A stretch of DNA of 64,000 nt from UMGS1933 sp051891435. Lineage in GTDB: Bacteria > Bacillota > Clostridia > TANB77 > CAG-508. Both the position numbers and the translations under genes were made by a program. A model generated the notes under the pieces. It was not told the DNA's origin, made no database searches, and saw only the letters and a list, made by a program, of their open reading frames with translations. Location: positions 1 to 64,000 of the forward strand of contig JBJFFE010000072.1 of assembly GCA_051891435.1 (NCBI GenBank), written 5' to 3'. Positions within the stretch are counted from its first letter, which is position 1. Each line of letters opens with the position of its first letter. Below, piece by piece: positions 8,411 to 17,280 of the stretch.

Positions 8411-8977
8411 GTGAATAAAACAAAAAGAAGAATTTTTAATACTGCTATAAAAATATTTTCAGAAAAAGGTTATGATAATTCAAGTGTAGAGGAAATAACA
8501 GCAATTGCAGGGGTTGCAAAAGGGTCATTGTATTATCATTTCTCTAAAAAAGAAGATATTTTTGATATGCTTTTAGATGAAGGATTAAAATTATTAAAAA
8601 ATAATATTGAAATTAAAACAAAAGACTGCACAACTGCATTGGAAAAAATAAAAGCAGTTATATTAATACAAATAAAAATTAGTGTAAAATATGAAGATTT
8701 TCTTAATGTTGTTTTATCTCAAATATGGGGAGAAGAAGAAAAAAATAAAAAATGTAAAAAAGCAGTTTTTGAGTATATAAAAATAATTGAGAAAATTATA
8801 AAAGAAGGTATTGAAAACAACGAATTTTATGATGGAAATGTAGAAGCAATTGCATCCGGTATTGTTGGTGTTACAGCTTCAAGTTTAATTTTTAGATTAA
8901 AAAAGAATAGAGAAGTTGATGTTCAGAGTGTATATGATGGGTTTATTAATACAGTAGTCAGAGGAATTAGTAAATAA
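8411..8977 (+). CDS. TetR/AcrR-family transcriptional regulator
   Basis: A 188-residue repressor-type protein. The TetR DNA-binding domain fills residues 1-50: KIFSEKGYDNSSVEEIT, then the recognition helix around GVAKGSLYYHFSKKEDIF. The rest is an all-helical ligand-binding domain. Translation starts at GTG, preceded by GTGGAGG. The neighbouring acyl-CoA synthetase, 111 bases downstream on the same strand, makes control of fatty-acid activation in response to an acyl ligand plausible (FadR/PfmR style). That role is inferred only from position; no clear operator was found. Confidence 0.85.
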   Translation: MNKTKRRIFNTAIKIFSEKGYDNSSVEEITAIAGVAKGSLYYHFSKKEDIFDMLLDEGLKLLKNNIEIKTKDCTTALEKIKAVILIQIKISVKYEDFLNVVLSQIWGEEEKNKKCKKAVFEYIKIIEKIIKEGIENNEFYDGNVEAIASGIVGVTASSLIFRLKKNREVDVQSVYDGFINTVVRGISK

Positions 8978-9088
8978 AACATAAGAAAATATATCTATTA
9001 TTTTAAAGAAACTGACCACTCAGACTAAAGACATTTTAATTTTTTTGTGATATAACTATATAAACTAAAAGAATGAAAGAGGTTATTT

Positions 9089-10813
9089 ATGAAAGATGTA
9101 AAAATTTTTAAAGCAACAGAATTTAAAAACATTAAGGAAATTATTTATAATTCTGTAAAATTATATGGTGAAAAAGCTGCATATGTAATAAAACATAAAG
9201 AAAAAAAGGAAGTTGTTTACGAGAACATAACATATAAAAAATTATTAGAAGATGTAAATAAACTTGGAACAGCTTTTTTTGATATGGGATTTCAAAAAAA
9301 GAGAATTGCTATAATAGGAAAAAATAGATATGAGTGGGCATTGGCACATCTAGCAAATATGTTAGGAGGAATAATATCAGTTCCACTAGATAAAGACTTA
9401 CAATATGACGAATTAGAAAATTCACTAATAAGAAGTAAAGCAGAATGTATAGTTTTTGATGAAAAATTAGCAGACCAAATATCAGAAATTGAAAAGAACG
9501 GGAAAACAAATTTAAAAGAATTTATATGTATGAGTAAAATTGATGGAAGAACATCAGTGCAACAACTTGTTAGTAAAGGAGAAGACTTACTAAAACAGGG
9601 TAAAAAAGAATATTTAGATGTAAAAATAGATGAAAATACAATGAGTATATTATTATTTACATCTGGAACCACATCAAGCTCAAAAGCTGTAATGCTTTCT
9701 CAAAAAAATATTGCATCTAATATATACGCAATGCAACGTGTAGAAGATATTAGAAGCACAGATACAAATATAGCATTTTTACCATTTCACCATATATTTG
9801 GTTCAACATGTATGATAATGATGCTTGCTCAAGGTGTAAAAACAGTATTTCCAGATGGTTTAAGATACATAAAACAAAACCTAAACGAGTATAAAGTATC
9901 GTTATTTGTTGGTGTACCCGTTCTAGTAGAAGCTATTTATAAAACAATAATGAAGGAAATAGACAAGCAGGGAAAAACTAAATTAATAAAAACTGCTATG
10001 AAAATAAGTAACTTCTTAATGAAACTTCATATTGATGTAAGAAGAAAATTATTTAAACAAGTATTAGATGCACTTGGTGGAGAGCTAAGACTAGTTATTT
10101 CTGGTGGAGCTCCTGCAGATCCACAAATTTCAAAAGGCTTTACTGATTTAGGTGTAGATATAATTCAAGGATATGGCTTAACTGAAACAGCTCCTGTTAT
10201 ATGTGCTGAAACGAAAGTAGCACTAAGGAACGGTTCTGTTGGTGTTCCAATGTTAAATGATACAATTGAAATTGAAAATCCAGACGAAAACGGAATAGGG
10301 GAAATAAAAATAAAAGGACCAAACGTAATGCTAGGTTATTATGAGATGCCAGAAGAAACAAATGCAGTTTTACAAGATGGATGGTTTTATACAGGTGACT
10401 TAGGATATTTTGACAAAGACGGATTTTTATTTATAACTGGTAGAAATAAAAATATGATAGTACTAAAAAATGGTAAAAAAGTATTCCCTGAAGAATTAGA
10501 AACACTAGTAAATAGAATTGATCTAGTAGAAGAATCTATGGTTTTTGGTTTACCAGATGAAAAAGATAAAAATGATGTTATGCTATCTGTAAAGATTGTA
10601 TATAATGAAGAAGAAGCCAAGGAAAAATATGAAGGAAAAACAGAAAAAGAACTATATGAGATAATATGGAACAAAATAAAAGAATTAAACAAAACTTTTC
10701 CAAGGTATAAACATATTCAAAAAATGATATTAACAAAAGAAGAATTAATAAAAACTACAACCAAGAAAGTAAAAAGACAAGAAGAAATGAAAAGGATATT
10801 GGCAGAAATTTAA
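9089..10813 (+). CDS. AMP-binding acyl-CoA synthetase (long-chain type)
   Basis: A 574-residue adenylate-forming enzyme that would activate a fatty acid with ATP and CoA. The P-loop-like motif LLFTSGTTSSSKAV lies near residue 190, QGYGLTETAP near 360 (motif A5) and GWFYTGDLGY near 432. The hinge region follows at about 450 (GRNKNMIV) and the C-terminal lysine region near 555. The length suits the FadD/long-chain branch. It stands alone between a TetR gene and a terminator hairpin at 10823. Substrate chain length cannot be told from the sequence. A role in recycling or uptake of exogenous fatty acids is likely. Confidence 0.88.
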   Translation: MKDVKIFKATEFKNIKEIIYNSVKLYGEKAAYVIKHKEKKEVVYENITYKKLLEDVNKLGTAFFDMGFQKKRIAIIGKNRYEWALAHLANMLGGIISVPLDKDLQYDELENSLIRSKAECIVFDEKLADQISEIEKNGKTNLKEFICMSKIDGRTSVQQLVSKGEDLLKQGKKEYLDVKIDENTMSILLFTSGTTSSSKAVMLSQKNIASNIYAMQRVEDIRSTDTNIAFLPFHHIFGSTCMIMMLAQGVKTVFPDGLRYIKQNLNEYKVSLFVGVPVLVEAIYKTIMKEIDKQGKTKLIKTAMKISNFLMKLHIDVRRKLFKQVLDALGGELRLVISGGAPADPQISKGFTDLGVDIIQGYGLTETAPVICAETKVALRNGSVGVPMLNDTIEIENPDENGIGEIKIKGPNVMLGYYEMPEETNAVLQDGWFYTGDLGYFDKDGFLFITGRNKNMIVLKNGKKVFPEELETLVNRIDLVEESMVFGLPDEKDKNDVMLSVKIVYNEEEAKEKYEGKTEKELYEIIWNKIKELNKTFPRYKHIQKMILTKEELIKTTTKKVKRQEEMKRILAEI

Positions 10814-10822
10814 AATTTGTAA

Positions 10823-10844
10823 GGGCAGGGTTTCACCCCTGCCC
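10823..10844. terminator. Bidirectional hairpin between convergent genes
   Basis: GGGCAGGG and CCCTGCCC form a perfect 8-bp stem between two genes that converge. It belongs by appearance to the family of short G+C-rich palindromes found after many genes here. There is no long U-tract. Confidence 0.6.
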
Positions 10845-10880
10845 GAATTAATTAATTCCATTAAAACATAAAATTTTTAT

Positions 10881-11420
10881 TTAATAAATCACGGCTGTTG
10901 GCACATATGTATCATCTGGAGGAGAAACTTGTGCATCTTCTGGCTCATCTACAGTAGAAATTTTTGTAATTTTAAGAATTGGAATTTCTCCGTGATAATT
11001 TCCTTTTTCAATAGTGCCTGTAATTTCAATCCAAGTTCCATCTGCAAAATTTTTAGCATCTTTATATGAACATAAAAAACCTACTACTAAGGTTTCATTG
11101 TAATGGCTAGTTTGCATGTCTCTTGCTAATACAAATTTATCTTCTTCAAAATCAGAGTTCCTATAAACATATCCGGTAAAGCAAATATTTTGCCCAATAT
11201 AATCATCTAAATTTTCATAAACAGATTTTAAAACATTGGTATAATTGTTTGCTTCAATAACTGAAACCTCTGGAGCAGGCATTTCATCACGCACTCTAAA
11301 ACTTTCTGATAAAATTTTATAAATTGAAATAATAAAGAAAATAGTAATAATAATAGCCATAATTATAAATACTATTTTAACAATATTTTTTGAATTTAAT
11401 TTAACATTACAAACAAACAT
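10881..11420 (-). CDS. Membrane-anchored OB-fold-like protein (YcgQ/DUF1980 C-terminal type)
   Basis: A 179-residue protein with one N-terminal transmembrane anchor (about residues 14-35) and an extracytoplasmic domain. The segment around residues 75-150 (YIGQNICFTGYVYR, FVLARDM, DGTWIEITGTI) resembles the C-terminal domain of the YcgQ/TIGR03943 family, which accompanies YcgR-type permeases. No permease partner is adjacent, and the N-terminal half of YcgQ is missing. AGGGAGG lies 5 nt before the ATG. Function unknown; a cell-surface accessory protein is a reasonable guess. Confidence 0.6.
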   Translation of the reverse strand: MFVCNVKLNSKNIVKIVFIIMAIIITIFFIISIYKILSESFRVRDEMPAPEVSVIEANNYTNVLKSVYENLDDYIGQNICFTGYVYRNSDFEEDKFVLARDMQTSHYNETLVVGFLCSYKDAKNFADGTWIEITGTIEKGNYHGEIPILKITKISTVDEPEDAQVSPPDDTYVPTAVIY

Positions 11421-11531
11421 TAGATCCTCCCTTTATATTACATTAAAATTTTATTCCTTTTATTGCAATATATGCTAATTCGTGATATATTATGAAAATG
11501 AATTAAAAAAAGAAAGGATGATTTATTCGCC

Positions 11532-14279
11532 ATGGGATTAATGAGTAAAGTATTTGGAACTTACAGTGAAAGAGAAGTAAAAAGAGTAAAACCTCTTGTA
11601 AATAAAATAAACAGTTTAGAACCAGAAATGCAAAAACTAACTGATGTAGAATTAAAAGAAAAAACAAATGAATTTAAAAATAGATTAGAAAATGGAGAAA
11701 CCTTAGACGATTTGCTTCCAGAAGCTTTTGCAGTTGTAAGAGAAGCATCAAATAGAGTACTTGGGATGAGACATTTTGATGTGCAATTAATAGGTGGAAT
11801 TATTCTTCACCAAGGTAGAATTGCGGAAATGAAAACAGGAGAAGGAAAAACACTTGTTGCAACACTTCCAGTTTACTTAAATGCTTTAACAGGAAAAGGT
11901 GTACACGTAGTTACAGTAAACGATTATTTAGCAAAAAGAGATAGCGAATGGATGGGTAAATTATATAAATTTTTAGGATTATCTGTTGGATTAGTTATTG
12001 CTGGTATGAAACCAGAACAAAAAAGAGAAGCTTATAATTCAGACGTAACTTATGGAACAAATAATGAATTTGGATTTGATTATTTAAGAGATAACATGGT
12101 TATATATAAAAATCAACTAGTTCAAAGAGAATTAAATTATGCTATTGTTGACGAGATAGACAGTATCTTAATAGATGAGGCACGTACACCACTTATTATT
12201 TCAGGAACAGCTGAGGCATCATCAGACTTGTACAAAAAAGCAAATGATTTTGTAAAAAGATTACAATCAAAAGTTTTAGTAGAAGAAGATGTAAAAGATG
12301 AAGAACAAGCAGAAGATAATGAAAAATATGATTATATTATAGATTTAAAAGCAAAATCAGCAACACTAACAGCTAAAGGTATAAAAAAAGCAGAAGATTA
12401 TTTTAAACTAGAAAATTTAAATGATATAGATAACTCAGAAATAGTTCATCATATAAACCAAGCATTAAAAGCTAATGGAATAATGAAAAAAGATATTGAC
12501 TACATAGTAAAAGATGGAGAAGTTTTGATTGTAGATGAATTTACAGGAAGAATTATGTATGGAAGAAGATACAATGATGGACTTCATCAAGCAATTGAGG
12601 CTAAAGAAAATGTAAAAATTGCAAATGAATCTAAAACATTAGCAACAATTACTTTCCAAAACTATTTTAGAATGTATGATAAACTTTCTGGTATGACTGG
12701 TACTGCCATGACAGAAGAAGACGAATTTAGAGAAATATATAATTTGGATGTTATTAGTATACCAACAAATAAGCCAATGATAAGGGTAGATAATAATGAT
12801 ATTATTTACAAAAATGAACGTGCTAAATTTAAGGCAGTAGTAAATGATATTAAAGAAAGTTATCAAAAAGGGCAACCAGTATTAGTTGGTACTGTTTCCA
12901 TCGAAAATTCCGAAAAATTAAGCAATATCTTAAATAAAGAAGGAATTAAACATCAAGTTTTAAATGCAAAATATCACGAAAAAGAAGCACAAATCATAGC
13001 GCAAGCAGGTAAATATGGAGCAGTTACAATAGCAACAAATATGGCTGGGCGTGGTACGGATATTATGCTTGGTGGTAACACAGAATTCATGGCTAAACAA
13101 GAAATGAGAAAACAAGGAGTAAGCGAAGAATTAATAGAACAATCTACAACTCATAACGAAACAACTGATGAAGATGTTTTAAATGCTAGAAAATTATTTA
13201 ATGAATTAGAAAGCAAAATGGCAGACAGCATAAAGGAAGAAAAAGAAAAAGTAATTGCTGCTGGTGGTTTAAAGATAATTGGTACCGAAAGACATGAATC
13301 AAGAAGAATTGATAATCAGCTTCGTGGACGTAGTGGACGTCAAGGAGATATTGGTGAATCTAGATTTTATATAGCCCTTGATGATGACCTAATGAAAATA
13401 TTCGGTGGAGATATGATTACAAATCTTTATAATACTTTAAAAGCAGATGAAGATATGCCAATACAAGCAGGATTTTTATCTAAAGCAGTTGAAACAGCTC
13501 AAAAGAAAGTAGAAGGCAAACACTTTAGCATAAGAAAACATGTATTGCAATATGATGATGTAATGAACGTACAAAGAGAAATTATTTATAAACAAAGAAG
13601 AGAAGTTTTAGATGGTAAAAACTTAAAAGACTATATTTCAAATATGATGAATTCAGTGGCTCAAAATATAGTATTTGCTCATATGAATGGAGAAGAAGGA
13701 GCTAACCCAGAAGGACTATTATTAGATGCTAAAAACATTTTAAATATTGAAACAATTGATAGCATCAACTCAAATGATACACAAAAAATTATTGAAGAGT
13801 TAGAAAACAAAGTACATGAAATGTATAGCAAAAAAGAAACTGAATTTGGAGAAAATGATTTAAGAGAATTAGAAAGAGTAGTTCTTTTAAAAGTAGTTGA
13901 CCAAAAATGGATGAACCATATAGATGCAATGGACGAATTAAAAAATGGTATAGGCTTAAGAGCATATGGTCAAAAAAATCCAGTTGACCAATACAGAGCA
14001 GAAGGTTCTGAAATGTTTGAACAAATGGTAGACGACATAAAAACTGATGTTGTAAAAATATTATTACATTTAAACAAAGTAACTAAAGTAGAAAGAACAT
14101 CTAATGTAAAAATAACAAGCCAAGGACTTGAAGGAGTAAATACAGGAGTACCTCAAACAGCAAAGCCAAACACAACAGTAAACCGTACACCAGTAAAAAA
14201 TGATGGACCACAAATAGGAAGAAACGACCCTTGCCCATGTGGCTCAGGTAAAAAGTATAAGAACTGTTGTGGAAAGTAA
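11532..14279 (+). CDS. secA: Preprotein translocase ATPase SecA
   Basis: A 915-residue motor ATPase that drives secretory proteins through SecYEG. Visible landmarks are Walker A (MKTGEGKTLVA, near residue 100), the DEAD-like box (VDEIDSILIDEARTP near 210), SGMTGTA near 385, the second motor domain (NMAGRGTDIMLGG near 505, RSGRQGDIGESRF near 600) and the C-terminal zinc-binding SEC-C tail with CPCGSGKKYKNCC. The length is typical of the housekeeping copy. In many Clostridia secA is followed by prfB; here a three-gene redox operon lies between them. Confidence 0.98.
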   Translation: MGLMSKVFGTYSEREVKRVKPLVNKINSLEPEMQKLTDVELKEKTNEFKNRLENGETLDDLLPEAFAVVREASNRVLGMRHFDVQLIGGIILHQGRIAEMKTGEGKTLVATLPVYLNALTGKGVHVVTVNDYLAKRDSEWMGKLYKFLGLSVGLVIAGMKPEQKREAYNSDVTYGTNNEFGFDYLRDNMVIYKNQLVQRELNYAIVDEIDSILIDEARTPLIISGTAEASSDLYKKANDFVKRLQSKVLVEEDVKDEEQAEDNEKYDYIIDLKAKSATLTAKGIKKAEDYFKLENLNDIDNSEIVHHINQALKANGIMKKDIDYIVKDGEVLIVDEFTGRIMYGRRYNDGLHQAIEAKENVKIANESKTLATITFQNYFRMYDKLSGMTGTAMTEEDEFREIYNLDVISIPTNKPMIRVDNNDIIYKNERAKFKAVVNDIKESYQKGQPVLVGTVSIENSEKLSNILNKEGIKHQVLNAKYHEKEAQIIAQAGKYGAVTIATNMAGRGTDIMLGGNTEFMAKQEMRKQGVSEELIEQSTTHNETTDEDVLNARKLFNELESKMADSIKEEKEKVIAAGGLKIIGTERHESRRIDNQLRGRSGRQGDIGESRFYIALDDDLMKIFGGDMITNLYNTLKADEDMPIQAGFLSKAVETAQKKVEGKHFSIRKHVLQYDDVMNVQREIIYKQRREVLDGKNLKDYISNMMNSVAQNIVFAHMNGEEGANPEGLLLDAKNILNIETIDSINSNDTQKIIEELENKVHEMYSKKETEFGENDLRELERVVLLKVVDQKWMNHIDAMDELKNGIGLRAYGQKNPVDQYRAEGSEMFEQMVDDIKTDVVKILLHLNKVTKVERTSNVKITSQGLEGVNTGVPQTAKPNTTVNRTPVKNDGPQIGRNDPCPCGSGKKYKNCCGK

Positions 14280-14346
14280 TACATAACTCCATAAATAAAG
14301 TAGTTTAAAAAGAAAAAATAATGATTTAAATTTTTAAGAGGTTATT

Positions 14347-14982
14347 ATGGAATTTTTATTTACATTTATAGAAGGTTTTGCAAGTTTTATATCTCCATGC
14401 TTATTGCCAATGATACCTATTTATATTTCATATTTTGCAGGAAAAAATGATAAAAAAATTAGTAAAACACTAATAAACGCGTGTGGATTTGTTTTAGGTT
14501 TTACAGCTGTATTTATTTTATTAGCTATTTTTGCAAGTGAACTTGGAATAATACTTAGTGAGAATATTAAATATATAAAAATTATTTTTGGAATAATAAT
14601 TATTCTTCTAGGTTTAAACTATATGGAAGTTCTTAAAATTAATTTTTTAAATAAAACTCATATTAAGAAATCAGATAGTAAAAATTTAAATTTTATAAAG
14701 TCTTTTGTTTTTGGAATTCTATTTTCTATTAGTTGGACACCCTGTATTGGAACCTTCCTAAGTTCAGCCCTTTTAATGGTTGCAAAAGAGCAAGAAATGC
14801 TTAAAGGTATTTTACTTATGCTTGCGTATTCAATCGGATTAGGGATACCTTTTATAATATCAGCAATACTAATAGAAAAACTAAAAGAAGTTTTTAATTT
14901 TATAAAAAAGAATTATAAAATTGTTAAAAAAATATCTGGAGTAATATTGATTTTAATGGGAATATATATGTTCATATCTTAG
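14347..14982 (+). CDS. ccdA: CcdA-type transmembrane thiol-electron transporter
   Basis: A 211-residue membrane protein with six predicted helices. The two redox cysteines sit in the family's proline motifs, FISPCLLPMIP near residue 20 and SWTPCIGTF near 130. CcdA/DsbD-beta proteins carry reducing equivalents from cytosolic thioredoxin to extracytoplasmic thiol proteins. The next gene, 14 bases away, encodes a thioredoxin with an N-terminal membrane anchor, the expected acceptor. The third gene encodes an FTR-like iron-sulfur protein. Together they look like a self-contained route from ferredoxin to the outside of the membrane. Confidence 0.92.
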   Translation: MEFLFTFIEGFASFISPCLLPMIPIYISYFAGKNDKKISKTLINACGFVLGFTAVFILLAIFASELGIILSENIKYIKIIFGIIIILLGLNYMEVLKINFLNKTHIKKSDSKNLNFIKSFVFGILFSISWTPCIGTFLSSALLMVAKEQEMLKGILLMLAYSIGLGIPFIISAILIEKLKEVFNFIKKNYKIVKKISGVILILMGIYMFIS

Positions 14983-14995
14983 AACGGAGGTATCA

Positions 14996-15445
14996 ATGAG
15001 AAATAAAATTATTTTAATAGTATTAATTATTGCTTTTATTGGTATAATGTTGTTATTAAATAATGTTTTACAAAACAAAACAGATAAAAAACTTTTTTCG
15101 GAAAATGTAGCTTTAGATAATCAAGAGGAGGTAAAAGAAATGGTTATTAAGGTAAATAGTGAAAATTTTGAAACAGAGGTTTTAAATAGTGAGAAAACCG
15201 TATTAATTGATTTTTATGCAGATTGGTGTGGACCTTGCAAAATGTTGTCTCCAATAGTAGAACAAGTTGCAAGTGAAAATACTAATGTGAAAGTAGTTAA
15301 AATAAATATAGATGATGAACAAGACTTAGCAATAAATTATGGTGTAATGTCTATTCCTACATTAGTAGTAATAAAAAACGGACAAGAAACAGATAGAGTT
15401 GTGGGATTAATTGAAAAAAGCGAAGTAGAGAAACTTATAAAATAA
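14996..15445 (+). CDS. Thioredoxin, N-terminally anchored, with an in-frame internal start
   Basis: A 149-residue protein with a signal anchor at residues 4-22, a linker, and a full thioredoxin domain from about residue 49. The active site is WCGPC and the cis-proline is in SIPT. Inside the gene, AGGAGG (15126-15131) stands 8 nt before an in-frame ATG at 15140, exactly where a free cytosolic thioredoxin would begin (MVIKVNSENFE). The gene could therefore yield a membrane-bound form facing outward and a 101-residue cytosolic form, the two partners CcdA needs. The alternative is that the anchor is a recent extension and only one form is made. Confidence 0.9.
   Translation: MRNKIILIVLIIAFIGIMLLLNNVLQNKTDKKLFSENVALDNQEEVKEMVIKVNSENFETEVLNSEKTVLIDFYADWCGPCKMLSPIVEQVASENTNVKVVKINIDDEQDLAINYGVMSIPTLVVIKNGQETDRVVGLIEKSEVEKLIK
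15126..15142 (+). promoter_or_regulatory. Internal Shine-Dalgarno and start codon in the thioredoxin gene
   Basis: AGGAGG, 8 nt, then ATG in the same frame as the longer product. The match to the anti-SD is better than that of the upstream start (GGAGG ahead of ATG 14996). It lies at the boundary between the membrane anchor/linker and the thioredoxin fold. Confidence 0.7.
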
Positions 15446-15463
15446 TGTAACAAGGTGATAGTA

Positions 15464-15649
15464 ATGAATGGTTATAGAATAAATCCTGATATAGAATATG
15501 TTAATAAAATAATAAATGGTCTAATGAAGAAAAATGGACATTGCCCATGTAAAGTAGGGGAATTAGAAAAAAATTTATGCCCTTGTAATGAATTTATTGA
15601 AACTAAGGTATGCCATTGTAAACTGTTTATACCAGAAGAGAAAGATTAA
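15464..15649 (+). CDS. Ferredoxin:thioredoxin reductase catalytic-subunit-like protein
   Basis: A 61-residue protein whose six cysteines form three CxC pairs: HCPCK (27, 29), LCPCN (39, 41) and VCHCK (50, 52). This is the signature of the FTR catalytic beta chain. By alignment, cluster ligands would be Cys27, 39, 41 and 50, and the redox disulfide Cys29-Cys52. The spacing between the first two pairs is 7 residues shorter than in plant FTR and the N-terminus is trimmed, so this is a minimal version. The start is ATG 15464, 6 nt after AAGGTG; GTG 15455 lies inside that site. It probably reduces the adjacent thioredoxin using ferredoxin. No separate alpha subunit is visible. Confidence 0.82.
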   Translation: MNGYRINPDIEYVNKIINGLMKKNGHCPCKVGELEKNLCPCNEFIETKVCHCKLFIPEEKD

Positions 15650-15662
15650 TTGAGGTGAATAT

Positions 15663-16767
15663 ATGTTAGAATTAGAAGAAAACAAACGTAATTTAAATTC
15701 TTTAGAAGAAAAAGTAAAAAGTGTAGGTGATTCACTTTGACATTGCTAGTTTAGAAAATAAATTAGTAAGTTTACAAGAAGAAACAAATAAACTCGGTTT
15801 TTGGGATGACATTAAAAAATCTACTGCAGTTTTATCTGAATTAAAAACAGTCCAAAATAAAGTAAATAAATACAATAAAATAAAAGAAAATCTTCAAAAT
15901 TTATTAGATTTAAATGAATTATTAAACCTAGAACAAGATGCAGAATTAGTAAAAGATCTATTAAAAGATACTATAAAATTAGAAAATGAAGTTGAAAGCT
16001 TAGAAATTGAAACTTTATTCTGCGGTAAATATGACAAAAATAATGCGATTTTAACCATTCATCCAGGTGCAGGAGGAACAGAGTCTCAAGACTGGGCAGA
16101 AATGCTATACAGAATGTACTCAAAATGGGCAGCAAGTAATGGATTTGATTTAAAAGAACTAGATTACTTAGAAGGTGACGAAGCAGGGCTAAAAAGCGTT
16201 ACATTTTTAATTTCTGGAACAAATGCTTATGGATATTTAAAATCAGAAATGGGAGTACATAGATTAGTTAGAATATCACCTTTTGACGCTGGTGGAAGAA
16301 GGCATACATCATTTGCTTCATTAGAGGTTTTGCCAGAAATAACTGAAGATATTGAAATAGAAATAAACCCAGATGATTTAAGAGTTGATACATATAGAGC
16401 ATCCGGAGCAGGAGGGCAACATATAAATAAGACTTCTTCTGCTGTTAGAATAACCCATATTCCTACAAATATTGTAGTAGCTTGCCAATCTGAGCGTTCT
16501 CAAATTCAAAACAGAGAAACAGCAATGAAAATGCTAAAATCTAAACTATTTGAATTAAAAGAGAAAGAGCAAAAGGACAAGATAGAGGATTTAAAAGGAA
16601 CACAAATGGACATTGCTTGGGGAAGCCAAATTCGTTCGTATGTATTTTGCCCCTATACTCTTGTAAAAGACCACAGAACAGGTTATGAAGTAGGAAATGT
16701 GCAAGCAGTAATGGATGGGGACTTAAACGGGTTCATATATGCGTACTTAAGACAAAATTTGACATAA
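15663..16767 (+). CDS. prfB: Peptide chain release factor 2 with programmed +1 frameshift
   Basis: RF2 recognises UGA and UAA stop codons. Frame 0 starts at ATG 15663 (after TGAGGTG) and runs 25 codons to TGA at 15738-15740. The ribosome must slip +1 at CTT-T-GAC (15735-15741) to enter the long frame, which continues to 16767. A Shine-Dalgarno-like AGGTGA lies just upstream of the shift site, as in other prfB genes. The GGQ motif is in SGAGGQHINK and the SPF anticodon-like motif in VRISPFDAG. The mature product is about 367 residues. The frameshift gives autoregulation by RF2 level. Confidence 0.96.
15725..15741 (+). other. prfB programmed frameshift site
   Basis: AGGTGA, a short spacer, then CTTTGAC. 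The TGA in frame 0 and the C after it match the classic slow-termination context. This confirms that UGA is a stop codon in this organism. Confidence 0.93.
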
Positions 16768-16787
16768 AAAGAAAAAAGTGTTATAAT
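16759..16787 (+). promoter_or_regulatory. Perfect consensus promoter overlapping the end of prfB
   Basis: TTGACA, exactly 17 nt, TATAAT. The -35 box includes the last codons of prfB. No coding frame follows for about 670 bases, so the promoter serves the non-coding stretch downstream. Transcription should begin near 16794. Confidence 0.88.
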
Positions 16788-16794
16788 AGATTTA

Positions 16795-17252
16795 TGTTAA
16801 GCGGAAGCTTCAACAAATTTAACAAGAAAGGATTTGCAATCGATGCTAAATCGGTATCCTACAGGATTTGTCTAGCAAATAGACATTCTAGTCACCAGAC
16901 ATGCAAAACTAAGATGTAACGCCATATAAATTGAGGAGAAACAAAACAACAACCCCTCACCGCCCACTAGGCTCATACCACATATGCGCCGCAGAATGCG
17001 ACGTCAGAGGGATGCCAACAAAGGGCATTGTGCCACAGGGGGACCAAAAATATTCTCTTCAGGGAGGTTAGAGTGAATTATGCGGTTCACGACAGGTTTT
17101 ACCTAGTAATCCTAGCAATATTTCTAAACAAAGCAAAGGAGTAACAAAAAATGCGGAGTTTTTCAACTGGTTTCGTCTAGTTACTCTAGACAAATCTAAA
17201 AAATTCTTGTAAAATGCGCCGGCCCCAGACTGGGACCGGCGTACTTTTTGTC
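16795..17252 (+). ncRNA. Probable structured non-coding RNA, about 460 nt (identity unknown; raiA RNA one candidate)
   Basis: The stretch lies between a perfect promoter and a strong intrinsic terminator and has no plausible reading frame. It is richer in G+C than the surrounding intergenic DNA. It holds many short self-complementary stretches, such as GTCTA/TAGAC (near 16870-16885), ATGCC/GGCAT (near 17011-17028) and GTGAA/TTCAC (near 17073-17089). I do not find the conserved cores of RNase P RNA, tmRNA or SRP RNA. In some Clostridia the raiA RNA lies in the raiA-secA-prfB neighbourhood, which makes it a candidate, but this transcript is longer than that motif and I could not match its sequence. 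Confidence 0.72.
17217..17252 (+). terminator. Intrinsic terminator of the non-coding RNA
   Basis: CGCCGG.CCCAG pairs with CTGGG.CCGGCG around a small loop, followed by TACTTTTTGTCTTTT. Strong stem and U-rich tail. Confidence 0.92.
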
Positions 17253-17280
17253 TTTTATAAAATTAATATATATAAATTGT

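Noticed and set aside
8978..9088. A TetR operator between the TetR and acyl-CoA synthetase genes.
   Set aside because: No convincing palindrome was found, so regulation is only suggested by neighbourhood.
16795..17252. Identity as RNase P RNA, tmRNA, SRP RNA or a cobalamin riboswitch (GCCACAGG near 17031).
   Set aside because: The RNase P core GAGGAAAGTCC, a tmRNA tag frame and CCA end, the SRP GGAA-type tip and the cobalamin box were looked for and not found. A promoter and terminator of its own also argue against a riboswitch.
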